DNA of 64,000 nucleotides from Spirochaetales bacterium (GTDB lineage Bacteria; Spirochaetota; Spirochaetia; SZUA-6; JAFGRV01): NCBI GenBank assembly GCA_016928415.1, contig JAFGKU010000144.1, positions 1 to 64,000 of the forward strand, read 5' to 3'. Shown piece by piece: positions 24,410 to 33,589 of this stretch (position 1 is its first letter; each line of letters starts with the position of its first letter). The notes under the pieces were generated by a model. It saw only the letters and a program-made list of their open reading frames with translations, ran no database searches and was not told where the DNA came from. The position numbers and the translations under genes were made by a program.

Positions 24410-26794
24410 GTGGCGAAAAAAACTTTCAGGTTAAAGGCGGATGATGTCGGTATAAGGATAACCGAAGAGGAAATAGTCGGTCTTGACAGGGGAATACCGG
24501 CAACGTTTGAAATAATAGGCCAGCCGAGGGCCCTGCAGGCGCTTCAACTCGGTACGGAAATAGACGCCAAGGGCTACAATATATTTGTAACCGGCTTTTC
24601 CGGCACGGGGAAGCGCACTGCCATCACGCGGATACTTAAAAACTACAAGCCGAAAGTCAATAAACTCAAGGACATTGTTTTTGTCTATAATTTCCGGAAA
24701 CCGGACAGGCCGACGGTTTTGTATTTCCCGCCGGGCAAGGCAAAGCTGTTCAAGAAAGATCTTCATAAGCTTGTCGAAAACCTGAAAGCGTCCATCAAGA
24801 CCAAGTTAAAAAGCAAGCGTTTCCAGAACCAGAAGGAAAAACTGTTCCGCAATGTGGAAATGCGGGAGAACAAGGTTCTCACCGCATTTGAAACACGCCT
24901 GGCAAAGGAAGGATTCCAGATTGTACAGCTGGGAGAGGGGGAAAACCAGGTAACCGACATCCTTCCCGTTCATAAGGGCCAGGCCGTAGATTTTGACGAC
25001 CTGCAGGCGCTGGTAAATACCGGGGAAATCGATGAAAAGTACTGGAATACAATGCGGGAAAAGTATTACCTGTACATGGATGAAATGAAAAAGGTCTTCA
25101 AGGACCTCCGCATGTTCAGGCAGGAGATGGAAGGCGACTACCATGAGATAAGCATGAAAGCCATTATGCCCATCGTCGAATCCGAGGTGGAGTCCATCAG
25201 TACCAGGTATCCCGAGGAACGCGTAAAATGCTATCTCGAGGAGCTCAGCCGTGACATTAATAGCCATATTTACCTGTTTACCGAAACGCCCGAAGAAAAC
25301 GGCGAGATGTCGTTCCTCCGTTACGGTGTGAATGTGGCCGTGGACAGTTCCGATACGGACAGTGTTCCCGTCATTTTTGAAAACCATCCGAGCTATTCCA
25401 ATTTGTTCGGCGTCATTGAGTCAAAAATGGTGAGGGGTGTCCAGAAAAACAATTTCATGAATATCGTAGCCGGTTCCCTCATCCACGCTACAGGCGGATT
25501 CCTTATTTTAAAGGCGGAAGACATATTGAGGGAAGAATCCGCGTGGCAGGCGCTTAAAAACAGCCTGTTGACGGGAAAGGTTGAAATTCAGCCCGGCGAA
25601 CCTTCTTTCATGATACCCGGGAGCGTCATCAAACCGGAAGCCGTCGACATCGATGTCAAGGTCATTGTAATAGGGAATCCCAACCTGTACGACATTCTCT
25701 ATTCCATCGATGAGGACTTTCAAAAGCTTTTCAAGGTATCCGCCGAGTTCGATTCCATAATCCGGCGAAACAGGGCGAGTATGAAAAATTACATCGGCTT
25801 TATCAAGCGGATTGTTGAAAACGACGGCATAAAAAAAATCAACCCCTCGGGGATAGCCAAGGTGATAGAGTATTCCGTCCGGATTGCCGACAGGAAGGAT
25901 TCCCTTTCCACCCGGTTTTCCCAGATTGCCGATATCCTGAGGGAGGCGGATTACTGGGCCGCCCGCATGAATAAGAAGGTCATAGACGGAAAGGTCGTTA
26001 AACGCGCCATTGACGAGAAAAATTACCTTGTCAACATGCCTGAGGAAAAAATCGATGAAATGATCGTGGCGGGCGATATACTCTTGGCCGTCACCGGCAG
26101 CGCGGTCGGCAAAATAAACGGCCTCGCCGTACTGGACAGGGGGTATTACGCCTTCGGCAAGCCGACACTCATAACGGCCCGCATTTCCCCGGGTGAAGAC
26201 GGGATCGTGAACATAGAGCGTGAGGCCGGGCTTTCCGGTGAATTTCATGACAAGGGCATGCTCATTCTGGAGGGACTTTTAAGAAGCCGGTATTCGAGCA
26301 AATTCCCGCTTTCCATTACGGCCACCATTTGTTTTGAACAGAATTACTCCGCCATTGACGGTGATTCCGCCTCGTCGGCGGAGGTATATGCCCTGTTGTC
26401 TTCCATTGCCGGCGTGCCTCTCAGGCAGGACCTGGCGGTGACCGGCAGCGTCAACCAGCTGGGCGAAATACAGCCCATAGGCGGTGTTACGGAAAAGGTG
26501 GAATCCTTTTTCAAGATCTGCAAGGCGAAAAAATTGACCGGTAAACAGGGGGTCGTCATCCCGGCCCAGAACATCAAGAACCTGATTTTAAACGATGAAG
26601 TGGTGGCGGAGGTGAGAAAAGGCCGTTTCCATATCTATGCCGTATCGACCATCGACGAAGGGCTCGGGATACTGACCGGCACAAAGGTTGGTACGCTTAA
26701 TAAAAACAACCAGTACCCGAAGGATTCCCTGAACGGGATAATTGAAAACAAACTGTACCAGCTGGCCCAGAAGGTAAAAGAGTACCGGCAGTAG
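24410..26794 (+). CDS. Lon-like ATP-dependent protease (AAA_32/LonB-type architecture)
   Basis: This is a 794-residue protein. GTG 24410 follows the etfA stop with no gap. The N-terminal ATPase part has the P-loop TGFSGTGKRTAI (residues about 63-74) and the family's SLIHATGGFLILKAEDIL at the Walker B position, where the usual acidic residue is less clear. A helical insert lies between. The C-terminal Lon protease domain has Ser653 in DGDSASSAE and Lys696 in GGVTEKVES. The 43-residue spacing equals that of the Ser-Lys dyad in E. coli Lon. It lacks the classical Lon N-terminal domain. Its place at the end of the dehydrogenase-ETF operon is unexplained. Confidence 0.88.
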   Translation: MAKKTFRLKADDVGIRITEEEIVGLDRGIPATFEIIGQPRALQALQLGTEIDAKGYNIFVTGFSGTGKRTAITRILKNYKPKVNKLKDIVFVYNFRKPDRPTVLYFPPGKAKLFKKDLHKLVENLKASIKTKLKSKRFQNQKEKLFRNVEMRENKVLTAFETRLAKEGFQIVQLGEGENQVTDILPVHKGQAVDFDDLQALVNTGEIDEKYWNTMREKYYLYMDEMKKVFKDLRMFRQEMEGDYHEISMKAIMPIVESEVESISTRYPEERVKCYLEELSRDINSHIYLFTETPEENGEMSFLRYGVNVAVDSSDTDSVPVIFENHPSYSNLFGVIESKMVRGVQKNNFMNIVAGSLIHATGGFLILKAEDILREESAWQALKNSLLTGKVEIQPGEPSFMIPGSVIKPEAVDIDVKVIVIGNPNLYDILYSIDEDFQKLFKVSAEFDSIIRRNRASMKNYIGFIKRIVENDGIKKINPSGIAKVIEYSVRIADRKDSLSTRFSQIADILREADYWAARMNKKVIDGKVVKRAIDEKNYLVNMPEEKIDEMIVAGDILLAVTGSAVGKINGLAVLDRGYYAFGKPTLITARISPGEDGIVNIEREAGLSGEFHDKGMLILEGLLRSRYSSKFPLSITATICFEQNYSAIDGDSASSAEVYALLSSIAGVPLRQDLAVTGSVNQLGEIQPIGGVTEKVESFFKICKAKKLTGKQGVVIPAQNIKNLILNDEVVAEVRKGRFHIYAVSTIDEGLGILTGTKVGTLNKNNQYPKDSLNGIIENKLYQLAQKVKEYRQ

Positions 26795-26928
26795 CCTGTC
26801 TGCCGGAATAAAAAAATCGAAATCCTTGACATTTTCCCTTAAAAACCTATGATTAATTATCATTTGGCAAATAAAATGCCGTATTTTATGAAGACCGGTA
26901 CAAAACTGTAAAAGAGGTCTCATGGACA

Positions 26929-29900
26929 ATGGTGAAAAAAAAACGGGATATGACGGAACAACAGGAGAACAGCCCCTGTGAACTAAACCAGATTTTATTG
27001 GACAGCATGCCCTACCCGTGTGTTCTTTTAAAAAAGGGAACGAGGGAACTTGTGGCATGCAATAAGGCCGCTGTTGATATGGGTGCCGTCCTGGGGCACA
27101 GCTGTCATAAATCCATGGCAAAATATAAAGAACCCTGCTGGTGGTGCCTTGCCGATAAACTTTGGGATTCCAATCAACGGCAACATGTCGAAGTTGAGAA
27201 TGCCGGCATCGTCTGGGACGCCTATTGGATTCCCGTAAATGATGATCTTTACATGCATATTTTCATAGATATAACGAAACGGCGAAAAATCGAAAAGGAT
27301 TTGGAAGAGAGCAGGGAGCTGTACAGAATTGTCGCCGATTTTACGTATGACTGGGAGTACTGGATCAGCCCCGAGGGAAAATTCATCTATATATCGCCTT
27401 CCTGTGAACGCATTACAGGATACACGCCGGATGAATTTTATAAAGACGCCAAACTGTTGAAAAGAATTGTTCACCCGGAAAACTCTGATGAGATCCTCCG
27501 CCATCTCTCTTCACGGCGAAATCCGGATTCATGCTTTGACGGTGACTTCAAGATCATTACTAAAACAAAAAAAGTGGGGTGGCTCAGCCACAGGTGTCAG
27601 CCGGTGTTCAGTCCTGATGGGGTGTTTTTGGGTCATCGAGGCAGCAACAGGGATGTTTCAGGGCAGAAAGAACTGGAGCTTTCGATTGAAAGGGAGAAAA
27701 AAAGGGCCGGATATTTCCTGGATATCGCGGAAAGTATAATTATTGCCCTGGATAAGAACGGGAATGTAACATTGATGAACAGAAAAGGATGTGAAGTTCT
27801 GGGTTACTCGAGGGAAGAGGTAATAGGAATGAACTGGTTTTCTCATTTCTTACCCGGGAAGGCCAGAAAAGAGATGAGAAAGGTTTTCAGCATGATAATA
27901 TCCGGTGAAGCGGAACCGGTTAGAACGCATGAAAATACAATTCTTGCCAGGGATGGCCGTCAAAGGTTGATCAGGTGGCTTAATTCGGTTTTTACCAATG
28001 CGGAGGGTAAAATTGAAGGCATACTCAGTTCCGGTGAAGATGTCACGGACCAAAGGGCCAACGAAGCCCGGATCAGCCATATCTCGACATTTCCGGAAAT
28101 GGACCCCAACCCTGTTATCGAGGTTACATTGAATGCCGAGTTGACCTATGTCAACCCGGCCGCGAAAAAGATGTTGGCGGAAGAGGATTTATGGGAACCA
28201 TTGCTGTATTTCGGAGAGGACCCGATTAAGCTTATCGCCGATACCGTGGCGGCCAAGGGAGTCCCTGTTTACAGGGATATTGAGGTCGGTAAACGCGTAT
28301 TCTATTCTGCGTTCGAGTACATTAAAACGATAGACCGGGTCAGGATGTATGCGATTGAAATAACCCGCCGGAAAAAAATCGAGGAAGCGCTTAAAACCAG
28401 TGAAATTCGCTACCGCGAACTCTTCGAAAATATTTCATCCGGCGTTGCCATATACGAAGCCAGGGAAAACGGAAAGGATTTCGTGTTCAAGGATTTCAAC
28501 AAGGCCGGGGAACGCATAGATAAAGAGACAAGGGAGGACTTGATTGGAAGAAGCGTGCTGGAAGCGCGTTCCGGTATCGTTGAATTCGGTCTCTTTGAAG
28601 TGTTTAAACGTGTCTGGTCTACCGGAACTCCCGAGCAATTCCCCGTCCGCCGATATAAGGATAACCGTCTTGAAGGCTGGTACGAGAATTTCGTCTACAG
28701 GCTGCCCACCGGCGAGATCGTGGCCGTATTTGATAACGTGACCGAAAAAAAACGGCTGGAACAGGAACTTGTGGAAAGCGAACAACGTCTGCGGAGTGTT
28801 ATCGAGTACGCGGCCGAAGGAATAATCCTTGTTGATGAAAGTGGCGTGGTGATTGCCTGGAACAAGGCCATTGAAAAACAGACCGGGATTCCCTCTGATA
28901 AAGCCCTGGGAAATCTTTTTTGGGAAATACAGCTGCAAATGCTCCCGAGGAATGAGGGGAAACAAATTAATCCCGATATTGTGGAAGGGATGATAAAAGA
29001 ATACCTGCGGGCAGGCATATCCCAATTTAATAATGTGCTGCTTGAAAGGGAATATATACATGCGGACGGGTCTGTGACCGTGATTGAGGGAAGGGTAACT
29101 TCCATAAGGACGGAAAAGGGTTATATCCTGATGAGTATTTCGAATGACATCACCGAGCGCCGGAAGGCTGAATACCGGGTCAGGCAGAGTGAAAAGAAAT
29201 ACAGAGACCTGGTCAATATGGTGCAGGAGGGAATTTGGGCTATCGACAAGAACGCGTATACGACATTCGTAAATCCTTTTATGGCCGAACTCCTTGGATA
29301 TACCGAAGAGGAAATGACAGGCAGGCACTTGTTCTCTTTCATGGATGATGATGGAGTAAGGATGGCAAAAAAATTGTTCGAACGGCGTACACAGGGTATA
29401 TCTGAACAGCATGAATTTGAATTCCTGCGTAAAGACGGCAAAAGGGTGTATGCCCTGCTTCAGGCAGGTCCTGTTTATAACGAGCAGGGTGAATTCGCAG
29501 GGGCGATAGCCGGGGTCACGGATATTACGCAGCGTAAGGTCATGGAAGGGGCGCTTGTCAAGCGGGAACAGGAGCTAAAAAAACTTACCGCCCAGCTTTT
29601 ATCCGTCAGGGAGGAAGAGCGCATACGTATTGCGAGGAACCTGCATGATGATATAGGGCACGAGGTTACGACAGCAAAAATGGATATTTATTTGTTTGAA
29701 AAAGCGCTGGAACAGGGAAAGGAAGGGACGGAAATACTGGATAAGGTCAAAGGAAAGCTGGACGGAATTCTGGAAGCCATTCAAAAGATATCACTGGAAA
29801 TCAGGCCTCCCATGCTCTACGACCTTGGTCTTGAGGAAGCCCTCCTTTTCTTTATAGGGCATTTTGAAGAGCAAACCGGTATACGGTGTCTTCATGATAT

Positions 29901-30228
29901 GGAAAGGGCTTTTCCCAAATTCACCAACGAAGAATCGATTGCCCTTTACAGGATAATTCAGGAAGCGTTCACCAATGTGTACAGACATGCCAGGGCAACA
30001 GAGATTAACCTGTCTGCCAGTAAAAAAAATAATTTACTTGAAATCACAATAACGGACAATGGAAAAGGTATAGAACCAAATAAAACGACGGATATCAATT
30101 CCATAGGAATTCTCGGTATGAGGGAACGGGCTGCCCTTTTGGATGCGGAATTCGGAATCGGTTCGAGTGAGGGAATCAAGGGCACTTCTATCCGGATCAG
30201 GATTCCTTTCGGGAAGGATATGGAATGA
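26929..30228 (+). CDS. Multi-PAS sensor histidine kinase, NarX/DegS type
   Basis: This is a 1099-residue kinase with no TM segment that I can see, so it is probably cytoplasmic. It has about seven PAS modules in tandem (roughly 15-115, 125-250, 265-375, 385-480, 490-610, 625-750 and 760-870), each ending in a D-I/V-T-x-R/K-type linker. The HisKA_3 segment RIARNLHDDIGHE has phospho-acceptor His906. The HATPase_c domain has QEAFTNVYRHARA (N box) and ITDNGKGIE. PAS1 contains closely spaced cysteines (VACNK, GHSCHK, PCWWC) that could bind metal or a cofactor. Its stop overlaps the response-regulator start (ATGA). Confidence 0.9.
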   Translation: MVKKKRDMTEQQENSPCELNQILLDSMPYPCVLLKKGTRELVACNKAAVDMGAVLGHSCHKSMAKYKEPCWWCLADKLWDSNQRQHVEVENAGIVWDAYWIPVNDDLYMHIFIDITKRRKIEKDLEESRELYRIVADFTYDWEYWISPEGKFIYISPSCERITGYTPDEFYKDAKLLKRIVHPENSDEILRHLSSRRNPDSCFDGDFKIITKTKKVGWLSHRCQPVFSPDGVFLGHRGSNRDVSGQKELELSIEREKKRAGYFLDIAESIIIALDKNGNVTLMNRKGCEVLGYSREEVIGMNWFSHFLPGKARKEMRKVFSMIISGEAEPVRTHENTILARDGRQRLIRWLNSVFTNAEGKIEGILSSGEDVTDQRANEARISHISTFPEMDPNPVIEVTLNAELTYVNPAAKKMLAEEDLWEPLLYFGEDPIKLIADTVAAKGVPVYRDIEVGKRVFYSAFEYIKTIDRVRMYAIEITRRKKIEEALKTSEIRYRELFENISSGVAIYEARENGKDFVFKDFNKAGERIDKETREDLIGRSVLEARSGIVEFGLFEVFKRVWSTGTPEQFPVRRYKDNRLEGWYENFVYRLPTGEIVAVFDNVTEKKRLEQELVESEQRLRSVIEYAAEGIILVDESGVVIAWNKAIEKQTGIPSDKALGNLFWEIQLQMLPRNEGKQINPDIVEGMIKEYLRAGISQFNNVLLEREYIHADGSVTVIEGRVTSIRTEKGYILMSISNDITERRKAEYRVRQSEKKYRDLVNMVQEGIWAIDKNAYTTFVNPFMAELLGYTEEEMTGRHLFSFMDDDGVRMAKKLFERRTQGISEQHEFEFLRKDGKRVYALLQAGPVYNEQGEFAGAIAGVTDITQRKVMEGALVKREQELKKLTAQLLSVREEERIRIARNLHDDIGHEVTTAKMDIYLFEKALEQGKEGTEILDKVKGKLDGILEAIQKISLEIRPPMLYDLGLEEALLFFIGHFEEQTGIRCLHDMERAFPKFTNEESIALYRIIQEAFTNVYRHARATEINLSASKKNNLLEITITDNGKGIEPNKTTDINSIGILGMRERAALLDAEFGIGSSEGIKGTSIRIRIPFGKDME

Positions 30229-30857
30229 TAAATGTCGTGATTGCGGATGACCATGAAATGTTCCGCAAGGGAATAAAGAGTATACTCGAGACCACATCCG
30301 GTATACGGATTATCCAGGAAGCGCGCGATGGTTCGGAATTGATACAGATACTTTCAGGAAAAGAACGTGTGCACGTTCTGCTTCTTGATATCTCAATGCC
30401 GGGAAGGAGCGGACTGGACCTGATCACCGAGATACACACCGTAAGGAGGGACCTCCCCATCATTATTTTGAGTATGCATGAAGAGGAGCAGTATGCGGTC
30501 CGGGCGTTTAAAACGGGATGCAAAGGCTATATCGCCAAATCCAGTCCGCCTGAAGAACTTATCGATGCGATCAAGAGGGTCAGCATGGGGGAAAAATACG
30601 TTTCCTCCAAGGTGGCCGGGAACCTTGCGGATTACATTTCACGGGAACCCGGCTCAAAGCCCCATGAAAACCTGAGTAACCGTGAATACGAGGTTTTTTG
30701 TATGATAGCGAAGGGAATACCCCTGTCAAAAATCGGTGATTCACTCAACCTGAGTGTGAAGACGGTGAGTACCTACAAAACGAGGGTGTGTGAAAAGCTG
30801 GGTCTGAAGAACGATGCAGAGCTGACCCGGTATGCAATTGAAAACAACCTTGTATAA
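30225..30857 (+). CDS. LuxR/NarL-type response regulator
   Basis: This is a 210-residue DNA-binding regulator. The receiver domain has acidic pocket VIADDHEMFRKG, phospho-acceptor Asp55 in VLLLDISMPGRSG, Ser in ILSMHEEEQ and Lys in GYIAKSSPPEEL. The C-terminal GerE/LuxR HTH has LSNREYEVFCMIAKG and LNLSVKTVSTYKTRV. It is coupled to the multi-PAS kinase by an ATGA overlap and is surely its partner. Targets are not visible here; the chemotaxis operon 170 bases downstream is a candidate. Confidence 0.94.
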   Translation: MINVVIADDHEMFRKGIKSILETTSGIRIIQEARDGSELIQILSGKERVHVLLLDISMPGRSGLDLITEIHTVRRDLPIIILSMHEEEQYAVRAFKTGCKGYIAKSSPPEELIDAIKRVSMGEKYVSSKVAGNLADYISREPGSKPHENLSNREYEVFCMIAKGIPLSKIGDSLNLSVKTVSTYKTRVCEKLGLKNDAELTRYAIENNLV

Positions 30858-30858
30858 C

Positions 30859-30877
30859 CATGTATAGAAAATACATG
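30859..30877. promoter_or_regulatory. Short palindrome after the response-regulator gene
   Basis: CATGTAT and ATACATG are separated by AGAAA, directly after the stop codon at 30857. It has no T run. It could be a binding site (operator half-sites) or a weak 3' end structure. The rest of the spacer to 31030 shows nothing definite. Confidence 0.35.
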
Positions 30878-31030
30878 TAAGAAACCGCCTACAACCTGCT
30901 AATCATTTTTCCCACATATGAACAAGCAGCATTCTTTCAGTAAATTCATCCGTATACTGAAAAAACAGTTGCCAGTGTTCAATTATGTTTTTAATGGCCA
31001 CCTAAAAATTATTCGTTGGTCAGGATGGAT

Positions 31031-31342
31031 ATGAAGGAAAAACGAAGGCATAAAAGAATACCCTTTGAAGTCGCCGTCACGCTTGATATGGAGAATTATT
31101 CAAAAACACGTAATATAAGTTCAGGGGGGATATGCATCGAAACACGCAACGTACTTAAAAAAGGGAATTTCACAAATCTGTCGTTCTCACTCCCGGGGAA
31201 CGGGAGTGTTAAACTGCTGGGAAGGATTGTGTGGATCCGGAAAGAAGACGGGAAAAATTATATTTGCGGTCTCGAATTCATCTTTTTTTCCAACAGCAGG
31301 TTGGAAAAAGTTCGGGAATATATTGCTTTGAACGGTGGATAA
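31031..31342 (+). CDS. PilZ-domain protein (c-di-GMP binding)
   Basis: This is a 103-residue, single-domain protein. ATG 31031 follows AGGA by five bases; ATG 31025 is an alternative. The PilZ signature is complete: basic KEKRRHKRI (RxxxR) near the N-terminus and RNISSGGICIE (D/NxSxxG) 25 residues later. Such proteins sense cyclic di-GMP and act through partner contacts. It is the first gene of the chemotaxis operon, 21 bases before cheA, so c-di-GMP may tune this CheA pathway. Confidence 0.9.
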   Translation: MKEKRRHKRIPFEVAVTLDMENYSKTRNISSGGICIETRNVLKKGNFTNLSFSLPGNGSVKLLGRIVWIRKEDGKNYICGLEFIFFSNSRLEKVREYIALNGG

Positions 31343-31363
31343 AGGGGACAGGAGGGCAGGAAA

Positions 31364-33589
31364 ATGGATCTGAAAAAAGCCGAGGGTATTCTGGAAAATA
31401 TTTCATTTCTGGCGCTGGACTATACGGAAGGCGATCTCCTTGCGGTGAACCGTCTCATGGATGAAATAACACTTTTTCAGAAAACATTGGAAAAGGATGA
31501 AATTATAAATGCCCTGGCCGCGGTAATTCTTGGCATCCTCGGGAAGCTTGCCAAGGGATCGGTTATCAGTAATTCCAGGGAAGCCATAGTGGAAGGTATA
31601 GATCTGTTCACCAAAGTAATCGCAGAACGGATGCGGGGCGGGAAATCCGTTCTCCCGCCGGCTTTAAGCGGTCATGTTGATACGTACAGGCAAAAATTCA
31701 AGGATACTGACGGTCAACAGGAGAAAAAAACAGCCGCAAAGACGGCTGGCAAAAAGCCGCTTCCCGGGGAAAAACAAAAGGCAATCATCAAATCCGAGGC
31801 GTTCCGGATATTCCTGGTGGAAACGGATGAAAAACTCATCGCGGCCCAGGATAAGATTCTTTCCCTGGAAAAAGATCCGGGGAACAGGACGACCATTACC
31901 GACCTGTTCAGAATTTTCCATACCATTAAAGGGGAAAGCGGTTTTTTACGGCTTGCGTCATTCGGTGAGCTGGCGCATAGTCTGGAAAACATACTTGATC
32001 TGCTGCGTTCCGGGGAGCTTGAGGTGGGCCGGGAAATTATTGATATTCTATTGGCCGGCATTGATTGTGCCAATGAGATACTGGCGAACCACAAGCAGGG
32101 GAACCTCACTGTTTTGGACAGCACGAGCCTTACCGAATTAAAACACCTGATCGAGGAGCAAATACAGGCGGTCAAATCATCCCTCGGCGGAATACTTGTG
32201 AATGAAGGGAAACTTACCGATGCGGATGTTGTCTCCATACTTCAACTCCAGAAGGAATCAAGCTTTACAAAAAAATTCGGCGAGATCGCTGTTGAACAGA
32301 GTTATATTTCTCAGGATGATATTGAATCTTCCCTTGAAAAACAAAAATCACGTGTAATGGGAGAACTTGCCGACCCCATCATAAAAGTCAAGGCTTCCCA
32401 GATTAATTTCCTTGTTGACATGGTGGGTGAGCTTATCATCTCGGAAAACCAGCTCGATGAGTCGGACAGAAGGGTTGTCCAGTTGAAAAAAATAACCCGT
32501 GAAATCCAGAACGCAGCCATGCAGCTGCGTACAATCAAGGTAAAGAACCTTTTCGCCAAAATGCGAAGGGTATTAAGAGACCTCTCCGTCAGACTCGACA
32601 AGTCCATCGATCTTGAAACGCTGGGTGATGACCTGGAAATTGACAGGGATCTTGTTGAAAGGCTCGAGGAGCCGCTTGTTCACCTTTTGAGGAACGCCGC
32701 CGGCCATGGCATCGAGTCCGGAAAAGATCGTCTGGCAAAAGGAAAGCCGGAAACGGCCCGCATTTTCCTTAAAGGTGAAAGGCGGGGGAACAATATCGTC
32801 ATCACGGTAGAAGACGATGGCCGGGGACTTGACCGGGAGGCCATTGTGAAAAAAGCCGTGTCCATGAAGATGATTACTGCCGGTGAGGCGGAAAATTTAA
32901 GCGACAATGACGTGTACAAGCTTATCTATAAAGATGGTTTCTCGACGGCAGAAAAAGTGGACCTTGTTTCGGGAAGGGGCGTCGGAATGGATATTGTCCG
33001 GAATGTGGTTGCCTCGGCAAAAGGAAAGATCGAGGTGGAGACGGAAAAGGGGAAATTCACACGATTCGGCCTGGTTTTCCCCCTTTCCACCGCGATTATT
33101 GACGGGATGATTGTCCGTTCCGCATCTACCAGCCTGATTATCCCGGTTCATAATATAATAGAATCTCTGGAAATCACCGACAATTCGGTAGCTTCGGTGA
33201 CCGGAAAAGCCATGGTTGTCAACCTCCGCAGTGAGATGATTCCCCTGGTCGAATTGAATTCCTTTTTTATGACTGATCAACATTCGGGAAACGGCAAAGG
33301 GGAGCAGATGGAAAAGGAGGGCCGCTCTGTTCAAGAAGCACTCCGTTCCGGACAAAAGGAAAGGAGGCTGGGTGTGATTGTGGAAAACAGTGAAAAGAAA
33401 AAATATGCCCTGTTAGTCGATGAAATCATCGCGAAGAAAGAGGTTGTCATCAAGTCTCTCGGTCAGAAATTCCGGCATCTCAAGGGAATCTCATCCGGGA
33501 CCGTACTCCATGGAGGAAAAATTGGATTCGTGATGGATATTGACCAGGTCGTGAGCATCTCCGCCCGGAAGGAGGGTGCCCATGAATAA
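31364..33589 (+). CDS. cheA: Chemotaxis histidine kinase CheA with an MshEN-like insert
   Basis: This is a 741-residue protein. Residues 1-140 are a poorly recognised helical domain. The HPt domain holds phospho-acceptor His186 in FHTIKGESGFL. Residues about 270-330 contain two short repeats (LGGILVNEGKLTDADV and FGEIAVEQSYISQDDI) that look like the MshEN/T2SSE_N fold, in the place where P2 normally binds CheY. Dimerisation and HATPase domains follow (HLLRNAAGHGIE, VEDDGRGLD, GRGVGMDIVRNVV). The N box has AAG where CheA usually has a conserved S-x-D. A CheW-like domain ends the chain. RBS GGAGGGCAGG. The autokinase should phosphorylate CheY and CheB of this operon. Confidence 0.94.
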   Translation: MDLKKAEGILENISFLALDYTEGDLLAVNRLMDEITLFQKTLEKDEIINALAAVILGILGKLAKGSVISNSREAIVEGIDLFTKVIAERMRGGKSVLPPALSGHVDTYRQKFKDTDGQQEKKTAAKTAGKKPLPGEKQKAIIKSEAFRIFLVETDEKLIAAQDKILSLEKDPGNRTTITDLFRIFHTIKGESGFLRLASFGELAHSLENILDLLRSGELEVGREIIDILLAGIDCANEILANHKQGNLTVLDSTSLTELKHLIEEQIQAVKSSLGGILVNEGKLTDADVVSILQLQKESSFTKKFGEIAVEQSYISQDDIESSLEKQKSRVMGELADPIIKVKASQINFLVDMVGELIISENQLDESDRRVVQLKKITREIQNAAMQLRTIKVKNLFAKMRRVLRDLSVRLDKSIDLETLGDDLEIDRDLVERLEEPLVHLLRNAAGHGIESGKDRLAKGKPETARIFLKGERRGNNIVITVEDDGRGLDREAIVKKAVSMKMITAGEAENLSDNDVYKLIYKDGFSTAEKVDLVSGRGVGMDIVRNVVASAKGKIEVETEKGKFTRFGLVFPLSTAIIDGMIVRSASTSLIIPVHNIIESLEITDNSVASVTGKAMVVNLRSEMIPLVELNSFFMTDQHSGNGKGEQMEKEGRSVQEALRSGQKERRLGVIVENSEKKKYALLVDEIIAKKEVVIKSLGQKFRHLKGISSGTVLHGGKIGFVMDIDQVVSISARKEGAHE

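Noticed and set aside
25508-26248. 246-codon minus-strand open frame
   Set aside because: It is antisense to the Lon-like protease; no domain and no ribosome site.
28435-29412. 325-codon minus-strand open frame
   Set aside because: It is antisense to the multi-PAS kinase, which is well supported by PAS and kinase motifs.
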